Source: Dongia_B soli
GTDB lineage: Bacteria > Pseudomonadota > Alphaproteobacteria > Dongiales > Dongiaceae
NCBI RefSeq assembly: GCF_034044715.1
Contig: NZ_JAXCLW010000002.1
Coordinates: forward strand, 496,001 to 560,000
Direction: 5' to 3'
DNA length: 64,000 nucleotides
The notes under the pieces are model-generated. The model ran no database searches. It was not told where the DNA came from and saw nothing but the letters and a program-made list of their open reading frames with translations. Positions 17,529 to 26,193 of the stretch are shown here, piece by piece (positions within the stretch are counted from its first letter, which is position 1; each line of letters begins with the position of its first letter). A program made the position numbers and the translations under genes.

Positions 17529-18617
17529 ATGACTATGGCATCTCGGAAGACCTATAAACTGAGCGCCCGTTTGACGCTGGCCCTGCTTGCATCGGGCATC
17601 GGCTTCTGGTCGCTGGCGACGAATGCGGTCGCGGCCGACAATCTCAATGTGCTGACCTGGTGCGATCACGAAGATCCGGCTTTGCTGGAGCCTTTCGAGA
17701 AGGCCAACAACGTCAAGATCAACTTTAAGGATATCGACAGCACGGCGGCAGCCTTGGCGGTGCTCGGCCAGTCGAAGCCGGGTGACTGGGATGTGCTGGT
17801 GGTCGATCAGACCGATACCGGCCGGCTCGTGCAGATGAAAATTCTGGCGCCGCTGAATGCCAAGGATTTCCCCTTCGCCGATATTCCGGCGGAGATCGCC
17901 GATGCGAAGCTGACATCGGTCGACGGCACACTTTATACGGTGCCTGAGAAGTTCGGCTACAACACGGTGGCCTTCAACAAGGCGGCTGTTGATCCCAAGG
18001 CGATGGAAGATATCAATGCGATCTGGGACCCGAAGTATAAGGGCCGGATCGCCATCTACGACTATTATGTGCCGGTGATCGAATATATTGCCATCGCACT
18101 CGGCAAAACGCCGGCCGATTTGAATTCTTCCGACCTGCCGGCGATCAAGGAGAAGCTGATCGCGCTGAAAGCCAATGCAGCAATGGTCGGCGATGTGACG
18201 ACGGTGCAGCAGGCCCTGGCGACCGGCGCGGTGGATATCCTGGTCGGTGGTGGGGAATGGGTGACCGCCGGCATGGCCAAGGATAATCCCGATCTGGATT
18301 ACGTCATTCCCGGCCAAGGCGGTGTCCGCTGGCAACAGGGGCTCGGTGTGTTTGCCGCATCGAAGAACAAGGATCTGGCGACCAAGTTCGTGCAATACAT
18401 TGTCAGTCCGGAAGCGCAAGGGAAACTGGCCACATCTTCCTGCTATTGGGGCATGCCTGCCAACAGCAAGGCGGTTCTGAATGACGAGCAAAAGAAGATC
18501 CTGCGCTGGGCCGACCAGCCGGGCTATATCAAGGTCTCGCATCCTTATTTGCAGATGACCAGCGATTTCGACAAGGAATTGCAGGCCTTATGGGCGCAGG
18601 TGTTGCAGAGCAACTAA
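17529..18617 (+). CDS. Polyamine-type ABC transporter substrate-binding protein
   Basis: 362 aa from the ATG at 17529, which has AAGGGGG about 8 bases upstream; the longer upstream start lacks a ribosome site. A Sec signal peptide (hydrophobic LTLALLASGIGFWSLAT, cleavage near AVAA-DN) sends it to the periplasm. The mature part resembles PotD/PotF: LNVLTWCDHEDPALLEPFE, GDWDVLVVDQTD, VPEKFGYNTVAFN. The family binds spermidine, putrescine and other cationic amines. A guanidino ligand is suggested by the dimethylargininase-like gene at the end of this operon and by aruH/gbuA nearby, but this is inference. A hairpin separates it from the permease genes. Confidence 0.88.
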   Translation: MTMASRKTYKLSARLTLALLASGIGFWSLATNAVAADNLNVLTWCDHEDPALLEPFEKANNVKINFKDIDSTAAALAVLGQSKPGDWDVLVVDQTDTGRLVQMKILAPLNAKDFPFADIPAEIADAKLTSVDGTLYTVPEKFGYNTVAFNKAAVDPKAMEDINAIWDPKYKGRIAIYDYYVPVIEYIAIALGKTPADLNSSDLPAIKEKLIALKANAAMVGDVTTVQQALATGAVDILVGGGEWVTAGMAKDNPDLDYVIPGQGGVRWQQGLGVFAASKNKDLATKFVQYIVSPEAQGKLATSSCYWGMPANSKAVLNDEQKKILRWADQPGYIKVSHPYLQMTSDFDKELQALWAQVLQSN

Positions 18618-18628
18618 TCTTTCGATCC

Positions 18629-18664
18629 GGCCGGATTTCCGATGGTTGTAAGCGGAATCCGGCC
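18629..18664 (+). terminator. Intercistronic hairpin after the binding-protein gene
   Basis: The arms at 18629-18641 (GGCCGGATTTCCG) and 18653-18664 (CGGAATCCGGCC) pair with one bulged base. There is no T-run, so it more likely stabilises the upstream message or attenuates partially, giving more binding protein than permease. Confidence 0.55.
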
Positions 18665-18693
18665 GTATCATTTCGATGATAACAGGTAAGAGA

Positions 18694-19581
18694 ATGGCGC
18701 AGTCGGTTGGCTTGCAGTCGACGGAAGCCCGGGCGGCACGCCGCGGGCGTCTCGCCGGATTTGGCTTCACGCTGCCGGCAGTCGCCTGGATCGTGCTGTT
18801 CTTTGCCGCACCCATCGTGATCATGGCGGTCTATAGCCTGATGCCGTTGACGCCGGCCGGATCGCTGTCGTCGTTCAGCCTGCAGAATTACCAACGCTTC
18901 TTCGGTGAGGCGGCTTACGTCCAGGCGATCTGGAATTCGGTGATCACGACGGCCATCGTGGTGGTAATCAGCCTGATCCTGGCCTATCCATTTGCCTATA
19001 TCATCGCTTACAAAATACCGAAAAGCTGGCAGCGTCTGGCGCTGGCCTTTGCCATTCTGCCGTTCTGGACTTCCTATGTGGTGCGGTCCTATGCCTGGCT
19101 TCTGGTGCTTGCGCCGACCGGCGTGATCAACTGGGCGCTGCGCGGGTTGTATTTGACGGATAAGCCGATCATTCTGGCCTATAATGCGGGTGCCACCACC
19201 CTCGGCTTCGTGCATTTCTTCATCATGCTGAATGCGCTGACGATCTATGCCAATCTGGTGCAGATCAATCCGCGCTATGTGCTGGCGGCACAGGACCTGG
19301 GTGCATCCGCCTTCCGCAGTTTCCTGACGGTCACTCTGCCGCTCAGCGTGCCGGGCATGGCGGTCGGTGCTTTTCTCACCGTGGTGCTGTGCATTGGTGA
19401 CTTCATTACGCCGCAGATCCTCGGCGGGATGAAAGAACTGCTGCTGCCGCAGGTGATCATGATGCAGCTTCAGCGCCAGCTTGATCTGCCCATGGCGTCG
19501 GCGATGTCGCTGGTCCTCACCTTGATCGTTGCGATTGTCTACCTCGCGTTGCAACGGCAGCTTCGCATGTCCAGGCTGTAA
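18694..19581 (+). CDS. ABC transporter permease (PotB-like)
   Basis: 295 aa from the ATG at 18694, chosen because AGGTAAGAG lies just upstream; an in-frame ATG at 18676 lacks one. About six transmembrane helices are visible, the first near AVAWIVLFFAAPIVIMAVYSL. The EAA-loop region AAQDLGASAFRSFLTVTLPLS contacts the ATPase. It pairs with the next permease in the inner membrane. Same strand and spacing as the rest of the operon. Confidence 0.9.
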   Translation: MAQSVGLQSTEARAARRGRLAGFGFTLPAVAWIVLFFAAPIVIMAVYSLMPLTPAGSLSSFSLQNYQRFFGEAAYVQAIWNSVITTAIVVVISLILAYPFAYIIAYKIPKSWQRLALAFAILPFWTSYVVRSYAWLLVLAPTGVINWALRGLYLTDKPIILAYNAGATTLGFVHFFIMLNALTIYANLVQINPRYVLAAQDLGASAFRSFLTVTLPLSVPGMAVGAFLTVVLCIGDFITPQILGGMKELLLPQVIMMQLQRQLDLPMASAMSLVLTLIVAIVYLALQRQLRMSRL

Positions 19582-19584
19582 ATC

Positions 19585-20376
19585 ATGCGTTGGAAAGCTG
19601 TTCTCGGAAACCTGGCGTCCTACCTCTATCTAACGACATGCTATGTGTTCATCCTGCTGCCGGTCGCCATGCTGATCCTGTTCTCGTTTCAGGACGGACG
19701 TCTGCCGGTGCCACCATTCAATGGTCCGACCTTGCGATGGTATGCAACGGCTATGGCGAACGATCGCATGATGGCGGCGCTTGGCCATTCGCTGATGGTG
19801 GGCATCGTCTCATCCGCTCTGTCGGTCGTCATCGGCTTCCTGGCAGCCTACGGCATTTCCCGCTACGAGTTCCGGGGGCGGCGCGCCATCCAAGGCCTCA
19901 TCATCCTGCCCCTGGCGGTTTGCTATCTCCTGGTCGGCATGGGATTGCTGGTGGCTTTGTCCGCCGTCGGATTGGGGCCTTCGCTGGGAATCGTCGTTAT
20001 CGGCCATGTGGTCATCAACATGCCCTTGGCCTTTGCCATTTGCCTGGCGCAGCTCGGTGAGCATCAACGCAAGATCGAATGGGCGGCACGCGATCTTGGC
20101 GCCTCGACCTGGCATGTGCTCACGGCAGTTACCATGCCGATGATCGCGCCAGCCCTCATCGCTGCTTTCTGCCTGTGCTTTACGCTGTCCTGGGATGAAT
20201 TCATCATCGCCTTCCTGACGACCCGTTTCGATGTCACCTTGCCGGTCGTCATCTGGTCGCTTCTGCGCGGCGGTCTCAACCCACAGACCAATGCGGTCGG
20301 GTCCTTCATCTTCATTTGCTCGATCCTGCTTTTCGTCACGGTCGAAGTCCTGTTGTTCAGAAAGCGCCGTTCATGA
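19585..20376 (+). CDS. ABC transporter permease (PotC-like)
   Basis: 263 aa, starting 3 bases after the previous stop. About six transmembrane helices; the EAA loop reads AARDLGASTWHVLTAVTMPM. TFTLSWDEFIIAF near the C-terminus is typical of PotC/PotI proteins. It forms a heterodimer with the upstream permease. The stop overlaps the ATPase start by 4 bases (ATGA). Confidence 0.9.
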   Translation: MRWKAVLGNLASYLYLTTCYVFILLPVAMLILFSFQDGRLPVPPFNGPTLRWYATAMANDRMMAALGHSLMVGIVSSALSVVIGFLAAYGISRYEFRGRRAIQGLIILPLAVCYLLVGMGLLVALSAVGLGPSLGIVVIGHVVINMPLAFAICLAQLGEHQRKIEWAARDLGASTWHVLTAVTMPMIAPALIAAFCLCFTLSWDEFIIAFLTTRFDVTLPVVIWSLLRGGLNPQTNAVGSFIFICSILLFVTVEVLLFRKRRS

Positions 20377-21437
20377 CCACCCAGCCTCATCTCGATATAG
20401 ATGCCGTTCGTAAGGTCTATGGCAGTGTGGTGGCCTTGGATGAGGTAACACTCGGCGTGGAGAAGGGCGCCTATGTTGTGCTGCTGGGACCCTCCGGCAG
20501 CGGTAAGACGACGCTGCTCTCGCTCATCGGCGGTTTCATCGTGCCCAGTTCGGGGCGCATCGGCATTGCCGGCCGGGACGTGACAGATTTGAGTCCGGCG
20601 CAGCGGCCGACGACGACCTTGTTCCAGGATTACGCACTTTTCCCGCATATGTCGGTCGCCAACAATATCGGCTTCGGCTTGAAAATGCGGCGTGTCCCCG
20701 CGGCGGAGCGCCGCAAAAGGATTGCTGCCGGCTTGGAACTTGTTGGCCTCGGCGATTACGGCGGACGCGGTATTCATGAACTATCGGGCGGGCAACGGCA
20801 ACGCGTTGCTTTGGCGCGAGCTTTGGTGGTTGAGCCGGAGATCCTGCTATTGGATGAACCGTTGGGCGCGCTCGATCTCAATCTACGCCGCCAGATGCAG
20901 GATGAATTGCTAGCTCTGCAACGGCGCACAGGCCGCAGTTTCGTTCACGTTACACATGACCAGGAAGAGGCGATGGCGCTGGCTTCCCTGATCGTCGTGA
21001 TGAACAACGGGCGGATTGAGGATATGGGAACGCCGAAGCGTATTTATGAACGCCCGGCCACGCGCTTCACCGCGACCTTCATGGGCGAGAGCACGCAAAT
21101 TACCGGACAGGTGACGAGTGCCGATGGCTCTTCCTCGACGCAGGTGGAGACGGCGGTCGGCAAGCTGCGGCTACCCGGTACTCTGCCCGCCGGCAACGGC
21201 GTCACGATCATCATTCGCCCCGAGAACCTTCAGACGGGTGGCGCGGGCGATGTCAACCTGGGCACCGCCCGGATCCGCGAGGCGACCTTCCAGGGAGCGC
21301 ATTACCGCGTGCTTGCCAGCAGTGAGACGGCCGACCAGGATTTCGTGTTGCGGCTGCCCCCGGACCGCCAGGTGGAGCAGGGCATGTCGCTGGCACTCAG
21401 CTGCCGCGCCGAACATCTTGTGGCGGTGGACCGTTGA
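20373..21437 (+). CDS. ABC transporter ATP-binding protein (PotA-like)
   Basis: 354 aa from the ATG at 20373 inside the permease stop. Walker A GPSGSGKTTLLSLIGG, Q-loop FQDYALFPHM, signature LSGGQRQRVALARAL, Walker B LLLDEPLGALD and switch HVTHDQEEAMAL are all intact. A C-terminal TOBE domain (about 270-354) is typical of polyamine and iron importers. It should energise the two permeases just upstream. Confidence 0.93.
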   Translation: MTTQPHLDIDAVRKVYGSVVALDEVTLGVEKGAYVVLLGPSGSGKTTLLSLIGGFIVPSSGRIGIAGRDVTDLSPAQRPTTTLFQDYALFPHMSVANNIGFGLKMRRVPAAERRKRIAAGLELVGLGDYGGRGIHELSGGQRQRVALARALVVEPEILLLDEPLGALDLNLRRQMQDELLALQRRTGRSFVHVTHDQEEAMALASLIVVMNNGRIEDMGTPKRIYERPATRFTATFMGESTQITGQVTSADGSSSTQVETAVGKLRLPGTLPAGNGVTIIIRPENLQTGGAGDVNLGTARIREATFQGAHYRVLASSETADQDFVLRLPPDRQVEQGMSLALSCRAEHLVAVDR

Positions 21438-21523
21438 GCGGAATTAACGCTCGGTCGTGAAGTGGTTTGGCGCTCCCAGGAGCTCTTGATTCCTCGGCCC
21501 GTATCAGTAGAGTGCGCAGCATC

Positions 21524-22393
21524 ATGCTGACAGGAATGAATGAATTTGGAAGGCTGAAACGGCTGGCCATGCGGCGGCCGCAGGAAGCCATGCGCAATCA
21601 GGCAAAGGTCGATGCGGAATGGCGTGACCTCAACTATCACACCCGCCCGGATTTCGATCTGGCGGCGCGTGAACATGATCGCTTTGCCGAGGTGATCAAA
21701 AGCGTGGGGGCGGAGATCGTTTATCTGCCGGAGCATGACAGCCTGACGATGGACAGCCTCTATGTGCGCGATGCCGCAGCGGTGTGTCCCAAGGGGGTCA
21801 TCCTTTGCAACATGGGCAAGCCCGCGCGGCGCGGGGAACCGGCGATCCACGGCCAGGCCTTTGAAAAGGCCGGTATTCCGGTGCTGGGCGGGATCACCGG
21901 CGAGGGCAGCATCGAAGGCGGCGATCTGATCTGGCTGGATGAGAAGACCGTTGCGATCGGCCGCACCTATCGCACGAACGATGAGGGTATCCGGCAGTTC
22001 AAGAACCTGGTCGGAGCCGATGTGCATGTCGAGGTTTCGGCATTGCCGCATTATAAAGGCCAGTCTGACGTTTTCCACCTGATGTCGATCATCAGCCCGC
22101 TCGATAAAGACCTGCAGCTTGTCTATTCGCCACTGATGCCGATTCCCTTTCGTGAGTGGCTGCTGGCGAAAGGCATGAATCTGGTGGAGGTCCCGGACAG
22201 CGAATTCGCCAGCATGGGCTGCAACGTCCTGGCGATCGCGCCTCGCGAAGTCGTCATGGTCAAGGGGAATCCTGAGACCAAGAAGCGGATGGAAGCCGCC
22301 GGTTGCAAGGTTCATGTGATCGAGGCGGATGCCATTTCGGTGCCGGGCGAGGGCGGTCCGACCTGTCTAACCCGCCCGCTGATCCGCGGCTGA
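21524..22393 (+). CDS. Dimethylargininase-like amidinohydrolase (DDAH/arginine deiminase superfamily)
   Basis: 289 aa from the ATG at 21524; an ATG at 21536 (MNEFGRLKRLAM) with AGGA close by is the alternative, and a TTG at 21467 is unlikely. Catalytic elements match DDAH: DSLYVRDAA, EGGDLIWL, RTNDEGIRQF, His185 in DVFHLMS and Cys281 in GGPTCLTRPL. DDAH hydrolyses N-methylated arginines to citrulline plus methylamine or dimethylamine; relatives deiminate arginine or act on other guanidines. It closes the polyamine-type ABC transporter operon, so the imported ligand may be its substrate. Methylamine produced here could feed the N-methylglutamate genes downstream. Superfamily secure, substrate inferred. 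Confidence 0.82.
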   Translation: MLTGMNEFGRLKRLAMRRPQEAMRNQAKVDAEWRDLNYHTRPDFDLAAREHDRFAEVIKSVGAEIVYLPEHDSLTMDSLYVRDAAAVCPKGVILCNMGKPARRGEPAIHGQAFEKAGIPVLGGITGEGSIEGGDLIWLDEKTVAIGRTYRTNDEGIRQFKNLVGADVHVEVSALPHYKGQSDVFHLMSIISPLDKDLQLVYSPLMPIPFREWLLAKGMNLVEVPDSEFASMGCNVLAIAPREVVMVKGNPETKKRMEAAGCKVHVIEADAISVPGEGGPTCLTRPLIRG

Positions 22394-22412
22394 TTCCGCT
22401 GGATATGAAATG

Positions 22413-22439
22413 AAGGGCCGGGTTTGCACCCGGCCTTTT
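22413..22439 (+). terminator. Rho-independent terminator after the amidinohydrolase gene
   Basis: GGCCGGGT at 22416-22423 pairs with ACCCGGCC at 22428-22435 around TTGC, and TTTT follows. It separates the plus-strand transporter operon from the convergent GntR gene. Confidence 0.8.
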
Positions 22440-22442
22440 CTA

Positions 22443-23189
22443 TCAAGCGCCCTCAGCACCCATGAGCTGGCGCCGGGCATAATGCAAATGGCTGGTCACC
22501 ATGGCCATGGCGCCTTCCACATCCCGGCTGCGGATCGCAGCATAGAGGGCGCGATGCTGATGATTGTATTCGGTGATGCGCTCATTGGTGAGGATCTTGT
22601 CGCGCATCGCTGACCATTGCGTATGGGTACGGATTTCACTCACCTGCTGATAAAGCCAGAGCATCAGCGGATTATGCGCGGCCTCCGCAATGCGCACGTG
22701 GAAAGCCGTATCCCAATCGGTGAATTTTGCCGGATCGCTGCCGGCCCCTTCCGCATAGCGGCACGCCTCATCGAGTTTTTCCAGATCGCGTGAGGTTGCA
22801 TTCAGCACGGCGAGGCGGGTCATGTAAGGCTCGATCGCCAAGCGTACTTCAATCAATTCCAGCGGGCTGGTGATTTCGGCGATGGAAGCTGTCTCTGCAG
22901 CCGCGCGATACGACACGAAGGTGCCGCTGCCAACCCGGCGCGCGAGCAGCTTCTCCGTTTCCAATTGATCAAGGGCCAGGCGAACGGTGGTGCGAGATGC
23001 GCCATAGACTTCCGCGAGCTGCCGCTCTGCAGGCAGCTTCTCGCCGAACTTATACATCCCGTCGAGGATGGCTTGGCGAAGTTGTCCGGCAATCCAGGGC
23101 GAGCCTTTGCCGTTATCGATGGGAGCGATAGGCTCTCCTGCATGGAAGGCGCGGGACGGTTCTAGACTCTCAGCACCAATTTTTGCCAT
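22443..23189 (-). CDS. GntR-family (FadR subfamily) regulator
   Basis: 248 aa from the ATG at 23189 (MAKIGAESL), with AAAGG about 8 bases upstream; the open frame extends further but is not convincing. The winged helix is at about residues 35-95: AERQLAEVYGASRTTVRLAL then RRVGSGTFVS. The C-terminal FCD domain has LIEVRLAIEPYMTRLAV, DTAFHVRIAEAAHNPL and HRALYAAIRSRD, with metal-ligand histidines. It is divergent from the glutamine-synthetase-like module and is its most likely regulator. ATTGGT (23209-23214) and ACCAAT (23281-23286) in the gap could be half-sites. Ligand unknown. Confidence 0.88.
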   Translation of the reverse strand: MAKIGAESLEPSRAFHAGEPIAPIDNGKGSPWIAGQLRQAILDGMYKFGEKLPAERQLAEVYGASRTTVRLALDQLETEKLLARRVGSGTFVSYRAAAETASIAEITSPLELIEVRLAIEPYMTRLAVLNATSRDLEKLDEACRYAEGAGSDPAKFTDWDTAFHVRIAEAAHNPLMLWLYQQVSEIRTHTQWSAMRDKILTNERITEYNHQHRALYAAIRSRDVEGAMAMVTSHLHYARRQLMGAEGA

Positions 23190-23645
23190 TTGCGTGCCTT
23201 TACAAAAAATTGGTTGGCATAAGCGGCGGCTTGTGCTTCGATTATGCAGACGACCGGCCGATCTGGTCAATAAAAACTATACCAATCCAGCACCAAATTG
23301 GCGTCCGATCGCAGTGGCCCCGTACTCAAATCGGGCACGGCCGCGATGGAGGTAGGGAGATGTCCAAGGTACCGCTTGGCATTATTCGGTTTTTTTATAT
23401 TGGGACCGATAGCATCGGGTCTGGCCCAATTCTGTACCACGACGTAGGGCTACTTCGATCTGACCGAGCTCATGCATTCATGGCGGTTGATCGCCAGCAA
23501 TCGTCGAAGTCCTGAAGCAATCGGGAGCGGCCAAGCTGCGTCCCGACACAGTCATCACGATCACCAAGAACAGATGGAGGTGGTGAAAACCGCCAAGCGT
23601 TAGGGAAACAGGTGGCGCGAAGCCACCGCCAAATGGGAGGAATAA
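23190..23645. promoter_or_regulatory. 456-base divergent control region upstream of the first amine-ligase module
   Basis: No sure gene. Visible elements are ATTGGT/ACCAAT-type repeats near 23209 and 23281, a possible 51-codon reading frame with a good ribosome site (23360-23515), and a 6-bp hairpin GGTGGC/GCCACC at 23611-23627 just before the GGGAGG ribosome site of the ligase gene. The hairpin could influence translation. I found no recognisable sigma-54 promoter or known riboswitch. Confidence 0.45.
23360..23515 (+). CDS. Possible 51-aa small protein or leader peptide
   Basis: An ATG at 23360 follows GGAGGTAGGGAG closely, which is a stronger ribosome site than most genes nearby. The frame (MSKVPLGIIRFFYIG...) stops at 23513-23515. 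The product matches nothing I recognise, and composition is not clearly protein-like. It could be a leader, a small unknown protein or chance. Low confidence. Confidence 0.22.
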   Translation: MSKVPLGIIRFFYIGTDSIGSGPILYHDVGLLRSDRAHAFMAVDRQQSSKS

Positions 23646-25199
23646 ATGACCGACCTCGAGGCGCATGTAACGACCAAAGCACGCTCAAGCGGAACAACCA
23701 GCACAAAGGCACCCGTCATTGCACGGGGTGGAACAACCGACCTGGAAACCCATGTCGCGCAAAAGGGCCGCAAGGAACTGGTCAAGCAAGTTCGGTCCAA
23801 GATCAACGAGCTTGGCATCAAGTACATCTACTATCAGTTCGTCTCGGTCACCGGCCGCATTGTCGGCAAGGGCATTCCGGCAGATCATTGGGAATCCATC
23901 GCCGAACGCGGCTTTCAGCTTGTCTATGGCTCGACCGCCAATCTCTATATTGATCGCCATCGCGCCTATATCGGCTACGGCCCGGAAGCATCCGAACTGG
24001 TCGGCATTCCTGATCCGGAAACTTTCGTGCAATTGCCTTGGGACAAGCGTGTTGCGCGGGTCTTCTGTACCTGCTTCCGCAATCGCGAGGAACGGACGAA
24101 TCCCGGCGGCCATTTGACGTCCGATTGCCGCGGCAATTTGCGCCTGATCCATCAGGAATTTCAGAAGAAGCATAAAGGCTTGCATCTGCGCCATGGTTGC
24201 GAACCGGAGATGATGTGGCTGAAGAAGGGCGAGAACGGCTTGCCGGCCGGCGGTTTCTCAAAGCCGAATTGCTATCACATCGATCAGTTCGAAAGCTTGC
24301 GTCCGGTCTTCATGCGGGTCATCGAATATGCGACGGCAATGGGCCTCGACATGATCCAGGGCGATCATGAAGACGCGCCAGGCCAACTCGAATTGAACTT
24401 CATGTTCGATGATTGCTTGCGTACCGCCGATCGCCTGACGACCTACCGACAGATCTGCGCGCAGGTCGCGCGTGAATTTGATCTCATCGCTTGTTTCATG
24501 CCGAAGCCCTTCATGGGCGTCTCGGCATCCGGCTGCCATCACAATCTATCGCTCTGGCGTGGCGGCGAAGATGAGATGAATGATCTCAAAAATAAGCCCC
24601 TTCCGGGCATGAAGGATAGCTTCTGCTATCGCAAGGGCGGCGAAAATACCTTCCTGCCGCTAAAGGGTGAACAGAAGCCGGGCCCGATCGGCTTGAACTG
24701 CATCGGCGGCGTCATCAAGCATCTCGGCGCCTTGACGGCAATCGGTTCGTCGACGGTCAACTCCTATCGGCGCCTGTGGGATACCGGTTTCTGGGCGCCC
24801 GTCTTTGCCGATTGGGGATATCAGAACCGTACCTGCGCTTTGCGCATTTCTGCCCCCGGCCGTTTCGAATATCGCTCGGTCGATGCAGCCGTGAATCCCT
24901 ATCTGATGGCTGCCGCTCTCCTGAGGGCTTTCGACGACGGCATCAACAACAAATATGATCCTGGCGAGCCGGAGGAACGCAACATTTACGAAGCCATGTC
25001 CGCCGGCAAGAAAGTGAAGAAGCTGCCGCTGTCCCTCGGCGACGCCTTAAACGAGCTGGAGAAGGACGAGATCATCAAGTCGGCCATGCCGGACGAAATG
25101 TACCGGGTCTTCATGCATTACAAGCGCGATGAATGGGAGCGCTTCATGTCGACGGTGACCGAGTGGGATCTGGAAACCTACTGGGATTGCCTGCCCTGA
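23646..25199 (+). CDS. Glutamine-synthetase-like gamma-glutamyl-amine ligase, module 1
   Basis: 517 aa with a good GGGAGG ribosome site. The GS catalytic fold is complete: GCEPEMMW (metal Glu), DHEDAPGQLELNF, KPFMGVSASGCHHNLSLW, the arginine segment NRTCALRI and RFEYRSVDAAVNPYL. It belongs with the GS type III/GMAS group, which couples glutamate to ammonia or an alkylamine with ATP. It is about 80 residues longer than the second copy (40153-41460). The N-terminus carries an extra segment in which TDLEAHV (2-8) recurs as TDLETHV (31-37). First gene of a five-gene operon, divergent from GntR. Amine specificity is unknown. Confidence 0.82.
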   Translation: MTDLEAHVTTKARSSGTTSTKAPVIARGGTTDLETHVAQKGRKELVKQVRSKINELGIKYIYYQFVSVTGRIVGKGIPADHWESIAERGFQLVYGSTANLYIDRHRAYIGYGPEASELVGIPDPETFVQLPWDKRVARVFCTCFRNREERTNPGGHLTSDCRGNLRLIHQEFQKKHKGLHLRHGCEPEMMWLKKGENGLPAGGFSKPNCYHIDQFESLRPVFMRVIEYATAMGLDMIQGDHEDAPGQLELNFMFDDCLRTADRLTTYRQICAQVAREFDLIACFMPKPFMGVSASGCHHNLSLWRGGEDEMNDLKNKPLPGMKDSFCYRKGGENTFLPLKGEQKPGPIGLNCIGGVIKHLGALTAIGSSTVNSYRRLWDTGFWAPVFADWGYQNRTCALRISAPGRFEYRSVDAAVNPYLMAAALLRAFDDGINNKYDPGEPEERNIYEAMSAGKKVKKLPLSLGDALNELEKDEIIKSAMPDEMYRVFMHYKRDEWERFMSTVTEWDLETYWDCLP

Positions 25200-25238
25200 G
25201 AACCGGCACATCAGTGGAATAGAATAGGGAGAACGACA

Positions 25239-26174
25239 ATGTGCGGCATTGCTGGACTCATCCATCGCGGCAGGACCGGCGACATCGGCAAGGAAATGAC
25301 GTCGATGCTTCAATCACTGAAGCATCGGGGGCCGGATTCCACCGGATTTGCGCTCTATGGATCGCCGAAGGGAAACACCCTGGTCATGCGATTCAAGGTG
25401 GCCGAGCAGGATGAAATGAAAATCGGCTTTCACATTCATGACCAGGTGAAGGAAAGGCGCAAAGAGGTTGATCGCCGATTGAAGGAACTGGGTGCGACCA
25501 TCGTAAGTGAGGATGAGGCGACGGAATACGCCTTCCGCTACACGCTCGACTATGGCGGCGACAAGCGGAAGCTGGCCGATTATATCGAGGATATCGACGG
25601 TGCCGAGATCCTTTCACTCGGCTACGGCTTAGAGCTGGTCAAGGATCTCGGCGACGCGCAGCGGGTATCGGGCCAATACCAGTTGAAGGGGTTCACCGGC
25701 AGTCACGGCCTCGGTCATACCCGCATGGCGACGGAATCGGATGTGGATATCCGCTCCGCCCATCCTTATTGGGCTTATCCCTTTGCCGATGTTTCCGTCG
25801 TGCATAACGGACAGTTGACCAATTACTGGACCGGAAGGCGGGCCTTGGAACGGCGTGGCCACCGCTTCATGTCAAATTGCGACTCTGAACTGATCGCAGT
25901 CTATCTGGCCGACAAGATGCAGCAGGGCGCCGAATTGGAAGACGCCATGAAGGACTCCATTGATGAGTTGGACGGCGTCTTCACCTATCTCGTCGCCACA
26001 TCGGATTCACTCGGCATGGCAAAGGATGTCATGGCGGCGAAGCCGATGGTTCTCTATGAGAGCGACGATTTCATCGCTCTGGCCTCGGAAGAGGTCGCCA
26101 TCCGCAGCGTCTTCCCCCATGAGATCGATACTTTCGATCCCTATGAAGGCGAAGTTCGGGTCTGGAAGCGATAG
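25239..26174 (+). CDS. Class II glutamine amidotransferase-like protein (MgsA/GlxB-like), module 1
   Basis: 311 aa. The Ntn nucleophile Cys2 is in MCGIAGLIHRG, followed by LKHRGPDSTGFALYG, GLGHTRMATES and HNGQLTNYW. These match the amidotransferase domain of glutamate synthase. In the N-methylglutamate system it should bind and open a gamma-glutamylamide, passing the amine to the synthase half. It follows the ligase by 39 bases with a GGGAG ribosome site. Paralogous to 37126-38025. Confidence 0.85.
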   Translation: MCGIAGLIHRGRTGDIGKEMTSMLQSLKHRGPDSTGFALYGSPKGNTLVMRFKVAEQDEMKIGFHIHDQVKERRKEVDRRLKELGATIVSEDEATEYAFRYTLDYGGDKRKLADYIEDIDGAEILSLGYGLELVKDLGDAQRVSGQYQLKGFTGSHGLGHTRMATESDVDIRSAHPYWAYPFADVSVVHNGQLTNYWTGRRALERRGHRFMSNCDSELIAVYLADKMQQGAELEDAMKDSIDELDGVFTYLVATSDSLGMAKDVMAAKPMVLYESDDFIALASEEVAIRSVFPHEIDTFDPYEGEVRVWKR

Positions 26175-26193
26175 GGAAGGGAGCCCGAAAACA

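Noticed and set aside
21467..21523. TTG start at 21467 for the amidinohydrolase
   Set aside because: The added residues are not conserved-looking and no ribosome site precedes the TTG; ATGs at 21524 and 21536 fit the family start better.
23370..23420. Sigma-54 promoter upstream of the module 1 ligase
   Set aside because: TTGGCAT is present but the GC of the -12 element is not found at the correct 10-base spacing.
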